Source: an uncultured Chthoniobacter sp. | Lineage (GTDB): Bacteria; Verrucomicrobiota; Verrucomicrobiia; Chthoniobacterales; Chthoniobacteraceae | Assembly: GCA_903874975.1 (NCBI GenBank) | Contig: CAIQUL010000085.1 | Location: 1 to 32,311 of the forward strand | Direction of reading: 5' to 3' | Length of the DNA stretch: 32,311 nt | Part shown: positions 1 through 8,142 of the stretch, piece by piece | Position numbering within the stretch: the first letter of the stretch is position 1 | Layout of the letters: every line of letters starts with the position of its first letter | The notes under the pieces: model-generated | The model's database searches: none | Told to the model about the DNA's origin: nothing | Seen by the model: only the letters and a program-made list of their open reading frames with translations | Program-made: the position numbers and the translations under genes

Positions 1-480
1 CTCCGCCATCTGCATGGTCGCGAGGCCCGAGGCGTCGGCGATTTCCAGCGGCTGGCGCAGCACGTTTTCCAGCAAGACGAAATGACTCCCCGCGCTCTGC
101 TTCGCCGCCTGCGCGAGCAGCCCGAGCGCGTGCGCGCGTTTGCTTTCCGCCGGCCCGCCGCCGTGCGCCTCCATGCTCGCCGAGCGGTCGAGCAGGATGA
201 GCACCGTGTCCGGCGCGCCGCCCGCCGCCGCGCCGATCCACCCGCCGGTCAGCGGTCGCGCCAGCGCCCAGATGAGGAAAAGGATGATCAGCATCCGCGC
301 TAGCAGCAGCAGATACTGCCGGATCTTTGCCCGCCGCGTCGCTGCGCGATTCGCCTTCAGCAGAAAGATCATCGCGGCCCAGGGCACCGTCTTGTAGCGC
401 AGCCGGTTGAGCAGATGGATGACCAGCGGCAGCAATACCGCCGGCAGCGCCCAGAGCATCCATGGTTGGAGGTAGGCCAT
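1..480 (-). CDS. BatA-like membrane protein with N-terminal anchor and vWA start (partial)
   Basis: The frame is open from the ATG at 480 to the window edge, giving 160 codons with the C-terminus missing. The protein begins with a hydrophobic segment (LQPWMLWALPAVLLPLVIHL), then a basic loop with NRLRYKTVPWAAM, a second hydrophobic stretch (LLLLARMLIILFLIWALARP), and then the start of a von Willebrand A domain with the metal-site motif D-R-S-A-S (LLDRSASME). This arrangement is the 'aerotolerance regulator N-terminal' / BatA type. It follows a DUF58 gene and a MoxR ATPase on the same strand, the usual moxR-DUF58-batA order. It probably sits in the inner membrane with the vWA domain outside and works with the MoxR ATPase in envelope stress or maturation; that role is inferred from the family. 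Only the beginning is visible, so later domains are unknown. Confidence 0.85.
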   Translation of the reverse strand, partial: MAYLQPWMLWALPAVLLPLVIHLLNRLRYKTVPWAAMIFLLKANRAATRRAKIRQYLLLLARMLIILFLIWALARPLTGGWIGAAAGGAPDTVLILLDRSASMEAHGGGPAESKRAHALGLLAQAAKQSAGSHFVLLENVLRQPLEIADASGLATMQMAE

Positions 481-485
481 TAGGG

Positions 486-595
486 AAATGACGAATGACG
501 GATGATGAATGACGAAGGAATGACGAAGCCGGAATGACGCGCCGATCTCGACAGCGCGTCAGACTTCGTCATTCGCCATCCGTCATTCGTCATTT
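486..595. repeat. Extragenic palindrome built of ATGACGAA words
   Basis: Two 32-bp arms, 486-517 and 564-595, are reverse complements at 30 of 32 positions. The arms consist of repeated words such as AATGACGAATGACGG. The loop contains a further GAATGACGAAG unit. The element fills almost the whole spacer: the right arm stops directly at the DUF58 stop codon and the left arm lies 6 bp before the next start. A related but shorter element is at 10440-10508. It can form a long hairpin and may act as a terminator or attenuator, or it may be a REP-like mobile repeat. Confidence 0.8.
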
Positions 596-1504
596 CTACC
601 GTCCCCCCTTCTTCGCCGCCCGCACGCGCTGGAGCATGAAGTTGGTCAGCACGCCGTCGAAGGGCTGGTCGAGGTAGGTGAAATGGTAGTCCACCTGAAA
701 CTGGCGGCAGCCGTGCTGGAGCGCGGCGAGGTATTCGCGGAGCGCGTCGCCGTAGGCCTCGCGGACGACGGCCGGGTCGGTGATGAGATCGGCGCCGCTT
801 TCCAGATCGACGAAACGCACGGGGCTCGTGAAGTCGAAGTCGTATTCCTGGCGGTCGAGCAGGTGAAAAACCGCGACGTCGTGCTTGAAAAAGTGCAGGT
901 GCTTGAGCGCCTCGAGCAGCGGCGGCACGTCGGTGAAAAGATCGCTGATGATGACGACCAGGGCGCGCTGGCGGATGCGTTCGGCGAAGTCGTGCAGGGT
1001 CTGCACGATGTTCGATTCGCCGGCGGGCTGCGTCTCGCCGAGCATCCGCTGGAGCTGGCGTAAATGCGTGGGCGTGCGGCGCGGCGGGAGATCGTGCGCT
1101 TTGTCGGCGAAGCACGTGAGCCCCACGGCGTCGCCCTGATGCACGAGCAGATGGGCGATCGTGCCGGCCAGCTTGCGCGCGTAGTCGAAACGCGTGCCGC
1201 CGTCCGGCGTGCTCGTGAATTTCATCGACGCCGAGGTGTCCACCACGAGGTAGCAGCGCAGGTTCGTGTCGGCCTCAAACTCGCGGATGAAGAACTTGTC
1301 GGTCCGGCCAAAGACGCGCCAGTCGAGGTGCTTGATGTCGTCGCCCGGCGCGTATTTCCGGTACTCCGCAAACTCCACCGACGCCCCCCGCGTAGCCGAG
1401 CGATGCAGGCCGTTGATGTTCCCGAGCATCGGCGACCGCACGTTGAGCATCAGCCGCGAGAGGCGGGCGATGGCTCCGTGGTCGAGGAAGTCGGGGGCGC
1501 TCAT
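596..1504 (-). CDS. DUF58 domain protein (vWA-like)
   Basis: 302 residues, from the ATG at 1504. The central part carries the DUF58 signature: RRGASVEF-like ATRGASVEFAEYRKYAPGDD followed by DWRVFGRTDKFFIREFE, then LRCYLVVDTSASMKF, which is a vWA metal-binding DxSxS motif. No membrane segment is evident, so it is probably cytoplasmic or membrane-associated. It lies between moxR (upstream) and a batA-like gene (downstream) on the same strand, the standard context of this family. The function in such operons is thought to be as a partner of the MoxR ATPase in envelope integrity or protein maturation, but the biochemical role is not established. Spacers on both sides hold palindromic repeats, so the three genes may be separately attenuated. 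Confidence 0.9.
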   Translation of the reverse strand: MSAPDFLDHGAIARLSRLMLNVRSPMLGNINGLHRSATRGASVEFAEYRKYAPGDDIKHLDWRVFGRTDKFFIREFEADTNLRCYLVVDTSASMKFTSTPDGGTRFDYARKLAGTIAHLLVHQGDAVGLTCFADKAHDLPPRRTPTHLRQLQRMLGETQPAGESNIVQTLHDFAERIRQRALVVIISDLFTDVPPLLEALKHLHFFKHDVAVFHLLDRQEYDFDFTSPVRFVDLESGADLITDPAVVREAYGDALREYLAALQHGCRQFQVDYHFTYLDQPFDGVLTNFMLQRVRAAKKGGR

Positions 1505-1513
1505 TCTAGGATG

Positions 1514-1614
1514 GAGTGAATCGTGATCGGTGATCGGTGAGTGGTGAAAAGAGCGGGCACGTGTTCGAGGTCGGAGCGCTCACGATTCACAAATCACCGT
1601 TCACTTCCCGGATT
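1514..1614. repeat. Imperfect extragenic palindrome (GTGATCGGTGA words)
   Basis: The spacer between moxR and the DUF58 gene begins with repeats of GTGATCGGTGA and ends with the complementary words TCACGATTCAC, AAATCACCGTTCAC and TTTCACTC. The outermost GAGTGAA (1514-1520) pairs with TTCACTC (1614-1620), which runs into the moxR stop. The arms are less regular than at 486-595, with several mismatches. It belongs to the same general class of spacer-filling palindromes but uses a different word. Confidence 0.6.
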
Positions 1615-2628
1615 TCACTCCGCCGTCTCCTTAATCATCCGCCGGATGATCTCCACACTCCCCACGCCTTCGCTCTCCGCGTGGAAGTTCACGAGGATGC
1701 GGTGCGCGAGCACGGGCTCGGCGACGGCATGGACGTCTTCGAGCCGCGCGATGTAGCTGCCTTGCAGGACGGCGCGCGCTTTCGCCCCGAGGACGAGATA
1801 CTGCACGGCGCGCGGGCCGGGGCCCCACATGACCCACTTTTTAATCCACTCCGGCGACTCCTCGCCCGCCGGGCGGCACTTGCGGACGAGCTTCACGATG
1901 TGGTCGTAGACGTGGTCCGGCACCGGCACGCGGCGCACCACGTCCTGGAAACGCAGGATGTCCTCGGCGTGCAAAATCTTGTCGAGCACCGGCATCGCGC
2001 CGCCGGTCGTCGTCTTGGCGATTTGCAGCTCCTCCGCCGCGGTCGGGTAGCCGACGTTGATGAGAAACATGAACCGGTCGAGCTGCGCCTCGGGCAGCGG
2101 ATACGTGCCCTCCTGCTCGATCGGGTTTTGCGTCGCGAGGACGAAGAACGGTTTCTCCAGGGTGAAGCTGTGCTTGCCCGCGTTGACCTTCTGCTCCTGC
2201 ATCGCCTGGAGCAGCGCCGCCTGCGTCTTCGGCGGGGTGCGGTTGATTTCATCGGCGAGCACGATGTTCGCGAAGATCGGCCCTTTCACGAACTCGAACG
2301 CGCGCCGGCCCGGCTGATCCGTCTCCTGCAAAATCTCGGTGCCGGTGATGTCGCTCGGCATCAGGTCTGGCGTGAACTGCACGCGGCTGAAATTCAGCGA
2401 CATCAGATCCGCGAGCGAGTGAACGAGGAGCGTTTTCGCCAAGCCCGGCACGCCCATGAGGAGCGCATGGCCGCGGGCGAAAATGCACGTCAGGAGCTGC
2501 TCGATGACCGTGTGCTGCCCGACGATGATCTTCCCGAGTTCCGCGCGGATGCGCCCGTTGAGTTCGCGGAGTTGATCAATGGCGATGACGTCCGCTTCCT
2601 GCGCGGCGTTGGTGTTCTGGGTTTGCAT
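1615..2628 (-). CDS. MoxR-family AAA+ ATPase
   Basis: 337 residues starting at the ATG at 2628. Walker A is GVPGLAKT (about residue 60), the MoxR variant in which the P-loop reads GxPGxxKT. Walker B is VLADEINR, followed by TPPKTQAALLQAMQE, and sensor-1 is VLATQNPIEQEGTYPLPEAQLDRF. These are diagnostic of the MoxR/RavA branch of AAA+ ATPases (AAA_3), chaperone-like ATPases that act on vWA-domain partners. The next genes on the strand are just such partners, a DUF58 protein and a BatA-like protein, so an operon is likely. The length fits the family. It is soluble, in the cytoplasm. Confidence 0.95.
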   Translation of the reverse strand: MQTQNTNAAQEADVIAIDQLRELNGRIRAELGKIIVGQHTVIEQLLTCIFARGHALLMGVPGLAKTLLVHSLADLMSLNFSRVQFTPDLMPSDITGTEILQETDQPGRRAFEFVKGPIFANIVLADEINRTPPKTQAALLQAMQEQKVNAGKHSFTLEKPFFVLATQNPIEQEGTYPLPEAQLDRFMFLINVGYPTAAEELQIAKTTTGGAMPVLDKILHAEDILRFQDVVRRVPVPDHVYDHIVKLVRKCRPAGEESPEWIKKWVMWGPGPRAVQYLVLGAKARAVLQGSYIARLEDVHAVAEPVLAHRILVNFHAESEGVGSVEIIRRMIKETAE

Positions 2629-2695
2629 AAAGGGATCGCGGAACTGCGCCTTTCCCGCGTTTTTTCAAAATACGAATGACCGGAAGCGCGCGTGG

Positions 2696-2719
2696 GCGGA
2701 CATGACAGATGAAGTCCGC
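2696..2719 (-). terminator. Possible hairpin downstream of mgtE
   Basis: GCGGAC (2696-2701) is complementary to GTCCGC (2714-2719) with a 12-nt loop, about 30 nt after the mgtE stop on the minus strand. There is no T-run, so it would be at best a weak intrinsic terminator. The rest of the 2629-2749 spacer must also hold the moxR promoter, which I could not pick out. Confidence 0.25.
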
Positions 2720-2749
2720 GCAATGTTCACGGTAAATATTCGGGACCGG

Positions 2750-4129
2750 CTAAAGCACCGTCCCGCGCAGGAGAGCGACGGCCGCGGTGAAGTAAATGAT
2801 GAGGCCGGTGACATCCACCAGCGTGGCCACAAACGGCGCGGAGGAGGTCGCTGGATCGAGGCCGATGCGGCGGAGAAGCAGCGGGAGCATCGAGCCCGCG
2901 AGCGAGCCCCAGAGCACCACGACGACGACCGCCGCGCCGACCGTCGCGCCCACGAGCAGATAGTGCGGACCGTAGATCGGGGAGAATTGGCCCCAGATGG
3001 CCACGCGCGCGAATCCGAGCAGCCCGAGGAGCAGCCCGAGGAGGAGGCCGCACGTCACCTCGCGGCGCATCACGCGCCACCAGTCGCGGAGTTGCACTTC
3101 GCCGAGCGCCATGGAGCGAATGAGCAGGCTGGTGGCCTGCGAGCCGGCATTGCCGCCGCTGGAAATGATCAGCGGGATGAACAGTGCGAGCATCAGCGCG
3201 TGCGCCAGCTCGGCTTCGAAAAATCCCATGACCGTGGCCGTGAGCATCTGGCCGATGAAGAGCACGACCAGCCAGACCGCACGCTTTTTCACGAGGTCGA
3301 AAATCGGCGCGTCCATGTAAGGCTCCTCCAGTGCCTCGACGCCGCCGAGCTTCTGCATGTCCTCGGTGGTCTCCTCTTCCTGCACGTCGAGCATGTCGTC
3401 CACGGTGACGATGCCGAGCAGCTTCTCCTCGCTGTCCACGACCGGGAGGGTGTTGCGGTCGTATTTGCGGAAAACCTCGAGCGCCGTGCCCTCGGCGTCG
3501 GTGGCGCGCAGGGCGACGAAACTGCTGTCGCGAAACTCCGCGATGCACGTGGTGACGGGGCGGATGAGCACTTCGCGGATGCGGATGTCGTCGATCAGCC
3601 GCCCGCGCTCATCGGTCACGTAGATCACGTTGAGCGTCTCCGTTTCGCTGCCGTGGATGCGGACGTGGTCGAGGGTCTGCTGGATCGTCCACTCCTCGCG
3701 AACGCTGATGAAAGCAGGGGTCATCAGGCGACCGACGCTGCCCTCGGGGTAGTTGAGCAGCGCCTGCGCGATGGCTTTTTCCTCGGGCGAAAGGAGCTGG
3801 ATGAGCTGGACCACGGCGGCCCCCGGCAGCTCCTCGAGCAGCGCCGTGCGGTCGTCGGGCGACATGTCATTGAGGATGCGGGCGGCCTCGGCGTGCCCCA
3901 TCGCTTTCAGGACGATCTGCTGCGCGTCGGCGTCGAGATACTCGAAGACGTCCGTGGCCTGCGCGTGCGGGAGCAGGCGGAAGACGACGGCCTGCTCATC
4001 GTCCGGCAGCTCGGTGATGCACTCGGCGATGTCCGCCGGCGACCAGTCGGCAAACGCCGCCCGCAGCGCGGAGAAATTCCGCTCCGCGATCAGCTCCTTG
4101 ATTTCCGGACCGATGAGATTGCCGAGCAT
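2750..4129 (-). CDS. mgtE: MgtE magnesium transporter
   Basis: 459 residues from the ATG at 4129, the usual MgtE length. The N-terminal superhelical MgtE_N domain is visible (ELPDDEQAVVFRLLPHAQATDVFEYLD, with repeats of this form). A pair of CBS domains follows (YVTDERGRLIDDIRIREVLI and YDRNTLPVVDSEEKLLGIVTVDDMLD). The C-terminal half has about five membrane helices and the family signature SSGGNAGSQATSLLIRSMALGE. MgtE is a homodimeric Mg2+ channel in the inner membrane, gated by Mg2+ binding to the N and CBS domains. The gene lies 51 bp after a kinase gene on the same strand; no functional link is evident. Confidence 0.96.
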   Translation of the reverse strand: MLGNLIGPEIKELIAERNFSALRAAFADWSPADIAECITELPDDEQAVVFRLLPHAQATDVFEYLDADAQQIVLKAMGHAEAARILNDMSPDDRTALLEELPGAAVVQLIQLLSPEEKAIAQALLNYPEGSVGRLMTPAFISVREEWTIQQTLDHVRIHGSETETLNVIYVTDERGRLIDDIRIREVLIRPVTTCIAEFRDSSFVALRATDAEGTALEVFRKYDRNTLPVVDSEEKLLGIVTVDDMLDVQEEETTEDMQKLGGVEALEEPYMDAPIFDLVKKRAVWLVVLFIGQMLTATVMGFFEAELAHALMLALFIPLIISSGGNAGSQATSLLIRSMALGEVQLRDWWRVMRREVTCGLLLGLLLGLLGFARVAIWGQFSPIYGPHYLLVGATVGAAVVVVVLWGSLAGSMLPLLLRRIGLDPATSSAPFVATLVDVTGLIIYFTAAVALLRGTVL

Positions 4130-4180
4130 CTGCGTCTTGTGTCGACGGCGGGGGAGTTTGGGAAGCCGGAAAGCGCGCCG

Positions 4181-5845
4181 CTACGGATCGGGCTTTTCCT
4201 TTTCCGGGGCCCGCCGGGCCTCGTATTCGGCGAGCCGTTCGGCGGCGCTCTTCTGGCTCTGCCAAGCGGCCTGCTCGCTCGCCTGGGCGCGGTCGCGTTC
4301 ACGACTGAGCTGGAGGAAAAAACCGACGACGAGAGCATTGAAGAGCACAAAGAAAATGGCGAAGAGCGCGATCTCCGGTTTGTGCCTTACGGCCCAGAGG
4401 GCGAGCTGTTTGAGCGGGCCGGCCCCCTCGGCTTTCGGAGCGAATCCGCCCTGGCACGCGGCGATGTCTTCCTGCAAATCCTCGACGGTTTGGTAACGGT
4501 CCGCCGGCGCGAGCGCGAGGGCTTTCATGACCACGGCAGACAGCCCGTCGGGGATGCGGTGGCCGGGGCAGTGCGCCAGGACATGAAACTCCGCGGTGAG
4601 GTCGCGCTTCCCGCGGCGGCTGGATTTCTTCGGGTGATTGTGAACCGACGGATGCGCGATCCGGCTGCCGAGAATTTTCTCCACGATCTCCGTTACGTTT
4701 TCGCCCTCGAACGGCGTGCGCAGGGTGAGGATGGCGTAGAGGATCTCGCCGAGCACGTAGATGTCCGAGCGGCCGTCGATCTTGTCGAGTTCGCCGCGGG
4801 CCTGCTCGGGCGAGATGTAGGGCGGGGTGCCAACGATGAGCCCGTGCATGGTCTCGAAGCCCCGGAGATCGTCGGGCGGGGCGCTCCTGGCGGCGGCGTC
4901 GGCGGCGAGGTCGGCCCCGCTTGCGGGGTGCGTTTCGCGGCGGCCACCGGTGAGGTTTTTCGCCAGCCCCCAGTCGAGCACGAGCACCTCGCCGAAAGCA
5001 CCGATCATGATGTTTTCCGGCTTGAGGTCGCGGTGGACCACGCCCTTCGAGTGGGCGAAAGCGATCGCGTCGCAAACTTTCTGGAAGACCGTCAGCAGCG
5101 CGCCGAGCGGATATTTTTCGATGCTCTTTTCCCGCCCGGCGCGGATGCCGCGGAGGACGTCGTCGAGGGTCGTGCCCTTGACGAATTTCATGGTGTAAAA
5201 CATCTCGCCCTGCTCATCAATGCCCAGTTCATAGACCGGGATGATGTTCGGGTGCTCGAGCTGCCCGGTGAGCTGCGCTTCGTCGATAAAGCGGAGGGCG
5301 TTTTCGCGCGAGAACTGGTGCTTCGAGTTGATGACCTTCATGGCCACGGTGCGGCGGATCCGGAGGTCGCGAGCCTGGAGGATCACGCCCATGCCGCCGC
5401 GGTTGATCGTGGTGATGACCTTGTACTTCCGCCCGGCGATCTGGTTGCGCACCTGACCCAGACCCAGGCCCTCGTCCCACAGCGCCTCGACGAATTGCCG
5501 CGCGGCGGATTCGCGGAGCCGGACGATCAGCCGCGCCTGACCGATCTGGACTTCCTGGCCGAGGCGGATGCGGGTGGGGAGCTGGACTTGCACGCCTTCG
5601 ATGAAGATGCCGTTGCTGCTGCCGAGATCCTCGATGACCAGCTCGAAGGCGTTGAAGATCAGTCGCGCGTGGTGGCGCGAGACGTCGTCGGCATCGACGA
5701 AAATCGGGCACGAGGCGTCGCGCCCGATGAGGTACTCACCGTGGGAAACGGTGTACATCGCGATGGCCTCTCCGCCGACGAGGACATCCACCTCGGCGCT
5801 GACGGCCTCGGCCTCCGGGACCGGGGTGGAGGCGGATTCAGCCAT
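4181..5845 (-). CDS. FHA domain-Ser/Thr protein kinase with C-terminal membrane anchor
   Basis: 554 residues. An N-terminal FHA domain (about 20-110) has the phosphothreonine-binding pattern LIGRDASCPI, VSRHHARL and LGSSNGIF. The kinase domain (about 140-430) has the glycine loop RGGMGVILQARD, the ATP lysine in VAMKVI, the catalytic loop VHRDLKPENIM near residue 270, and DWG in place of DFG near 291; DWG is common in kinases of Planctomycetes and Verrucomicrobia. The activation segment ends PPYISPEQA. After a linker comes one membrane helix (IALFAIFFVLFNALVVGFFL), then a charged coiled-coil-like tail. The enzyme would therefore face the cytoplasm, with the FHA domain reading phosphorylated partners or itself. 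Neighbours do not reveal its substrate. Confidence 0.95.
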   Translation of the reverse strand: MAESASTPVPEAEAVSAEVDVLVGGEAIAMYTVSHGEYLIGRDASCPIFVDADDVSRHHARLIFNAFELVIEDLGSSNGIFIEGVQVQLPTRIRLGQEVQIGQARLIVRLRESAARQFVEALWDEGLGLGQVRNQIAGRKYKVITTINRGGMGVILQARDLRIRRTVAMKVINSKHQFSRENALRFIDEAQLTGQLEHPNIIPVYELGIDEQGEMFYTMKFVKGTTLDDVLRGIRAGREKSIEKYPLGALLTVFQKVCDAIAFAHSKGVVHRDLKPENIMIGAFGEVLVLDWGLAKNLTGGRRETHPASGADLAADAAARSAPPDDLRGFETMHGLIVGTPPYISPEQARGELDKIDGRSDIYVLGEILYAILTLRTPFEGENVTEIVEKILGSRIAHPSVHNHPKKSSRRGKRDLTAEFHVLAHCPGHRIPDGLSAVVMKALALAPADRYQTVEDLQEDIAACQGGFAPKAEGAGPLKQLALWAVRHKPEIALFAIFFVLFNALVVGFFLQLSRERDRAQASEQAAWQSQKSAAERLAEYEARRAPEKEKPDP

Positions 5846-5901
5846 GAGGGTGGGCGGGTGAATTCGCCGTGCGGCGCGGAGTCTCCCTCAGAGCCGGCAA
5901 C

Positions 5902-6225
5902 CTAGAGGGGCGGCGCCGGTGGTGGCGGGGCGGGAGCGAGCGGATCGAGTGCGGGAGGAGTTGCAGGAGGCGGGAGTTCCCCGGGCAAGCCGGGCAGCGC
6001 CGGAGGCTGGGGCAGTGCGGGCACGGTGCCGTCCGGTCCGGGGGGCGGAGGTTCGGTGGCCTTGATGATGTCTTCGGCCGACTTGCCCTGCTTGTCGGGA
6101 GGGGCCACGAAGTAGGACTTCCGCGGCGAATACATCCGGGTGTAGGGCGTGCTCGTCCGGCAGCCGGCGACGCCGATGGAGAGCAGGGCGATGGGGAGAA
6201 AAAGGAAACGGAAGGAGCGGGGCAT
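5902..6225 (-). CDS. Small proline-rich lipoprotein
   Basis: 107 residues if started at the ATG at 6225. That start gives a clean lipoprotein signal: MPRSFRF, a hydrophobic core, and the lipobox VAGC. An upstream reading of the same frame would hide this signal inside the protein. The C-terminal half is almost all Pro, Ala, Leu and Gly (PPALPGLPGELPPPATPP), suggesting an extended region in the periplasm or at the cell surface. Function unknown. It lies 31 bp after another lipoprotein gene on the same strand and may be the last gene of the sigma-factor operon. Confidence 0.75.
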   Translation of the reverse strand: MPRSFRFLFLPIALLSIGVAGCRTSTPYTRMYSPRKSYFVAPPDKQGKSAEDIIKATEPPPPGPDGTVPALPQPPALPGLPGELPPPATPPALDPLAPAPPPPAPPL

Positions 6226-6256
6226 GATTTCGTGTAGGTGCTGAAACGGGTTTTCG

Positions 6257-6757
6257 TCAATGCCGGGAATGGGTTGGGGGCGATTCTTTTCCCGGCGCGA
6301 CGCGGCGAAGGTTGAAAGTGCCGCGGTCGTAACTCGAATCGTAACGTGCCGTGCAATGATCGCCCCGGATGCGGGCGGTGTAGCGGTAGGTGCCACCGAA
6401 GATCGCGGGCAGCTCGTGCGTGCCGCGGAAATCGGTGTGCGAGCCGGGGACAGGGGTCAGCGTCAGCGTGTAGCTGGTGGCAAAGGATTTCCAGTGCGCG
6501 CGAAAGTCGGCGCGGAGCGGGTGCCCGGGCGCGGCGGGCGTTCTCGTCAGCACCGCGCGCAGCCGTCCGCCGTCCATCGCGCCGCTCCGCACCTTGTGCG
6601 CGGCGCTTTCCCAGCGGCCCTCCCAACGGGTCACGCCCGCACCGGGCGCGGCGCTCCCGGCAGCCTGCCATTGGGCGTCAAAGGAAGCGCACGCGCCCAG
6701 CGCGCCGCAGATGAGCGCCAGCAGCGCGCGCGAAATCATGGCGGCGCGCGCAGTCAT
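6257..6757 (-). CDS. Lipoprotein of unknown function, last of a coupled trio
   Basis: 166 residues from the ATG at 6757, whose ATGA overlaps the stop of the preceding gene. The signal sequence MISRALLALICGALGAC ends in a lipobox cysteine. The mature part is rich in beta-type sequence (RWEGRWESAAHK, GRLRAVLTRTP, YTLTLTPVPGSHTDF, GTYRYTARIRGDHCTARY, DRGTFNLRRV), which resembles a small barrel or lipocalin-like fold; this is only an impression. Tight coupling to a sigma factor and an anti-sigma-like membrane protein suggests it acts with them at the envelope. Confidence 0.75.
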   Translation of the reverse strand: MTARAAMISRALLALICGALGACASFDAQWQAAGSAAPGAGVTRWEGRWESAAHKVRSGAMDGGRLRAVLTRTPAAPGHPLRADFRAHWKSFATSYTLTLTPVPGSHTDFRGTHELPAIFGGTYRYTARIRGDHCTARYDSSYDRGTFNLRRVAPGKESPPTHSRH

Positions 6758-7509
6758 GGCTTCGGCAGCGCGGCGAGGAAAGTCCGCATCTCGGCCTTGC
6801 TCCCGCGAAACGCGATCACGGAGCATTGCTCGCCACCGGGCCGCACCGCCGCGACCCACCCGTTTTTCTCGATGATCTGGCCCTCGGTCGGCGCCTCGAC
6901 CCCGAAATCGGAGGCGCGAAATTCCCACGCCACGGACTCGTGCCGATCCACCAGATATTGCGCGATATTTTTTCCTTCCTGAGTGAAAACCCGCGCGCCG
7001 ATGACCGGCACGCCGGCCAGTTCGGGCGGTGCTTCATAACCCTCGTAGCCGCGCAGCAGCAGCCAGTCGGCGAGTTGCGCGGTGGTCGTTTTGATGGTCT
7101 CAAACTCGCCGCCGCTCAGTCTGCTCGTGGTGACCAGCATCTGCTCGACGGACTCGCGCCCGCGGAAGTCGGACATGCTCTCCACGATGAAGAAAACGAT
7201 GACGCCGACGAACAGCAGCACTCCGGCGAGGGCAGCGAGGATCGCGGGTGTGGCGAGATGCGAGCGCAGTTTGGGCGGTGCGCCGCCGGTCGCCTCCTGC
7301 TGCGCGCCGAGTTTCGCGCGGAGATTCTCGGGCGGAGCCAGGCAGTGGATGACCGCCACGATCTGCGCGTCGAACTCCGCCTGCGTAGTCAGCCGCCGCC
7401 CGAGTTCGGCGTCGCCCTCCGCCACGCGGAGAGCCTTCTGCACGCGGCCCTCCGGCTCGCGTCCGGCGCGGTGGCAGCTCAGCAGCAGGCCAGCTTCGGT
7501 CGTGGTCAT
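6754..7509 (-). CDS. Membrane protein in anti-sigma position
   Basis: 251 residues from the ATG at 7509, overlapping the sigma-factor stop in ATGA. The N-terminal cytoplasmic part (about 1-85) ends before one membrane helix (ATPAILAALAGVLLFVGVIVFFIV). The C-terminal part would be periplasmic (QMLVTTSRLSGGEFETIKTTTAQLADWLLLRGYEGY...). Topology and genetic coupling are those of a transmembrane anti-sigma factor, but no zinc-binding HxxxCxxC motif is obvious, so the role is inferred from position. The ORF stays open in frame far upstream of this start, but that stretch overlaps the sigma gene in another frame and is a shadow. Confidence 0.7.
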   Translation of the reverse strand: MTTTEAGLLLSCHRAGREPEGRVQKALRVAEGDAELGRRLTTQAEFDAQIVAVIHCLAPPENLRAKLGAQQEATGGAPPKLRSHLATPAILAALAGVLLFVGVIVFFIVESMSDFRGRESVEQMLVTTSRLSGGEFETIKTTTAQLADWLLLRGYEGYEAPPELAGVPVIGARVFTQEGKNIAQYLVDRHESVAWEFRASDFGVEAPTEGQIIEKNGWVAAVRPGGEQCSVIAFRGSKAEMRTFLAALPKP

Positions 7510-8027
7510 GGTTGGGTGGCGTCCTCCGCGGGGTGCAGCGCGCGGCGGAGCAGCTCGCGCGCGGTGGTGAGCGTGTCGGCCAGGGTCTCGAGGTCCATTT
7601 TCAAAAGCTCGGCGATCTGCCCGATCGTGAAAAAATCGAGGTAGAAAATCGCCAGCGCGCTCCGCTCCGGCTCCGGCAGGGCGTGAAAGCGCTGGGCCAG
7701 CAGAAAGGCCTCGATCGGGAGCACGGCGGGCGCGGCCCCCGGGGGAGCGTCCGTCCGTAGCAGCCGCGGCGCGGCGGGGGGCGAGGATGCGTTGTTTTTC
7801 AGGCAGCGCTCGCGGATCGCTTGGACCAGCCACGCCTGCCGCCCCGTCTCCGTGCGGACCTGATCGAGATGCGCCTCCGCGGCGGCGAGAGTTTCCCCGA
7901 GCACCTGCTCCGCCGGCTTCGCGTGCCCGGTGAGGAGCAGCGCCAAGCGGTAGAGCTCGGCGAGGCCGGATGGGTGGGGCGGGGGAGAGGTTTGCAAGGC
8001 GCGCGACCATAGGCACGCGCCCCGCAC
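7506..8027 (-). CDS. ECF-like RNA polymerase sigma factor
   Basis: Up to 173 residues, with a GTG start at 8027; the start is uncertain because the first 20 residues look unstructured. Region 2-like sequence is [30 protein letters not shown] followed by [18 protein letters not shown]. Region 4 is [47 protein letters not shown], a typical sigma70 region 4 type 2 helix-turn-helix. It is followed without a gap by a membrane protein in the anti-sigma position and then a lipoprotein, so the set probably senses an envelope signal. No autoregulatory promoter was recognised. The gene is divergent from the phosphatase-RpiB-SHMT fusion. Confidence 0.85.
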   Translation of the reverse strand: MRGACLWSRALQTSPPPHPSGLAELYRLALLLTGHAKPAEQVLGETLAAAEAHLDQVRTETGRQAWLVQAIRERCLKNNASSPPAAPRLLRTDAPPGAAPAVLPIEAFLLAQRFHALPEPERSALAIFYLDFFTIGQIAELLKMDLETLADTLTTARELLRRALHPAEDATQP

Positions 8028-8069
8028 GGGCTCAAGCGCGGAAAGGTGCAGACGCTTTTTCCGGTCGCG

Positions 8070-8098
8070 TTGACTTGCCCCGCGCGTCTCCCTATCTT
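8070..8098 (+). promoter_or_regulatory. Sigma70-type promoter for the fusion gene
   Basis: TTGACT (8070-8075) and TATCTT (8093-8098) are separated by exactly 17 bp. The -10 box ends 42 bp before the GTG start at 8141. Orientation and spacing fit a housekeeping promoter. Confidence 0.6.
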
Positions 8099-8114
8099 CG
8101 CGCCCTTTCCCAAG

Positions 8115-8142
8115 AAAACCGCCTTCGTAAAACCGCCTTCGT
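8115..8142 (+). repeat. Perfect 14-bp tandem duplication at the start codon
   Basis: AAAACCGCCTTCGT occurs twice head to tail (8115-8128 and 8129-8142). The second copy ends with the first two bases of the GTG start codon of the fusion gene. It lies in the leader and does not disturb the frame. Confidence 0.85.

Noticed and set aside
2579-5905. Very long plus-strand open frame opposite mgtE and the kinase gene
   Set aside because: It is rich in His, Arg, Asp and Glu with no domain, and lies antisense to two well-supported genes; it is a by-product of GC-rich codon use.
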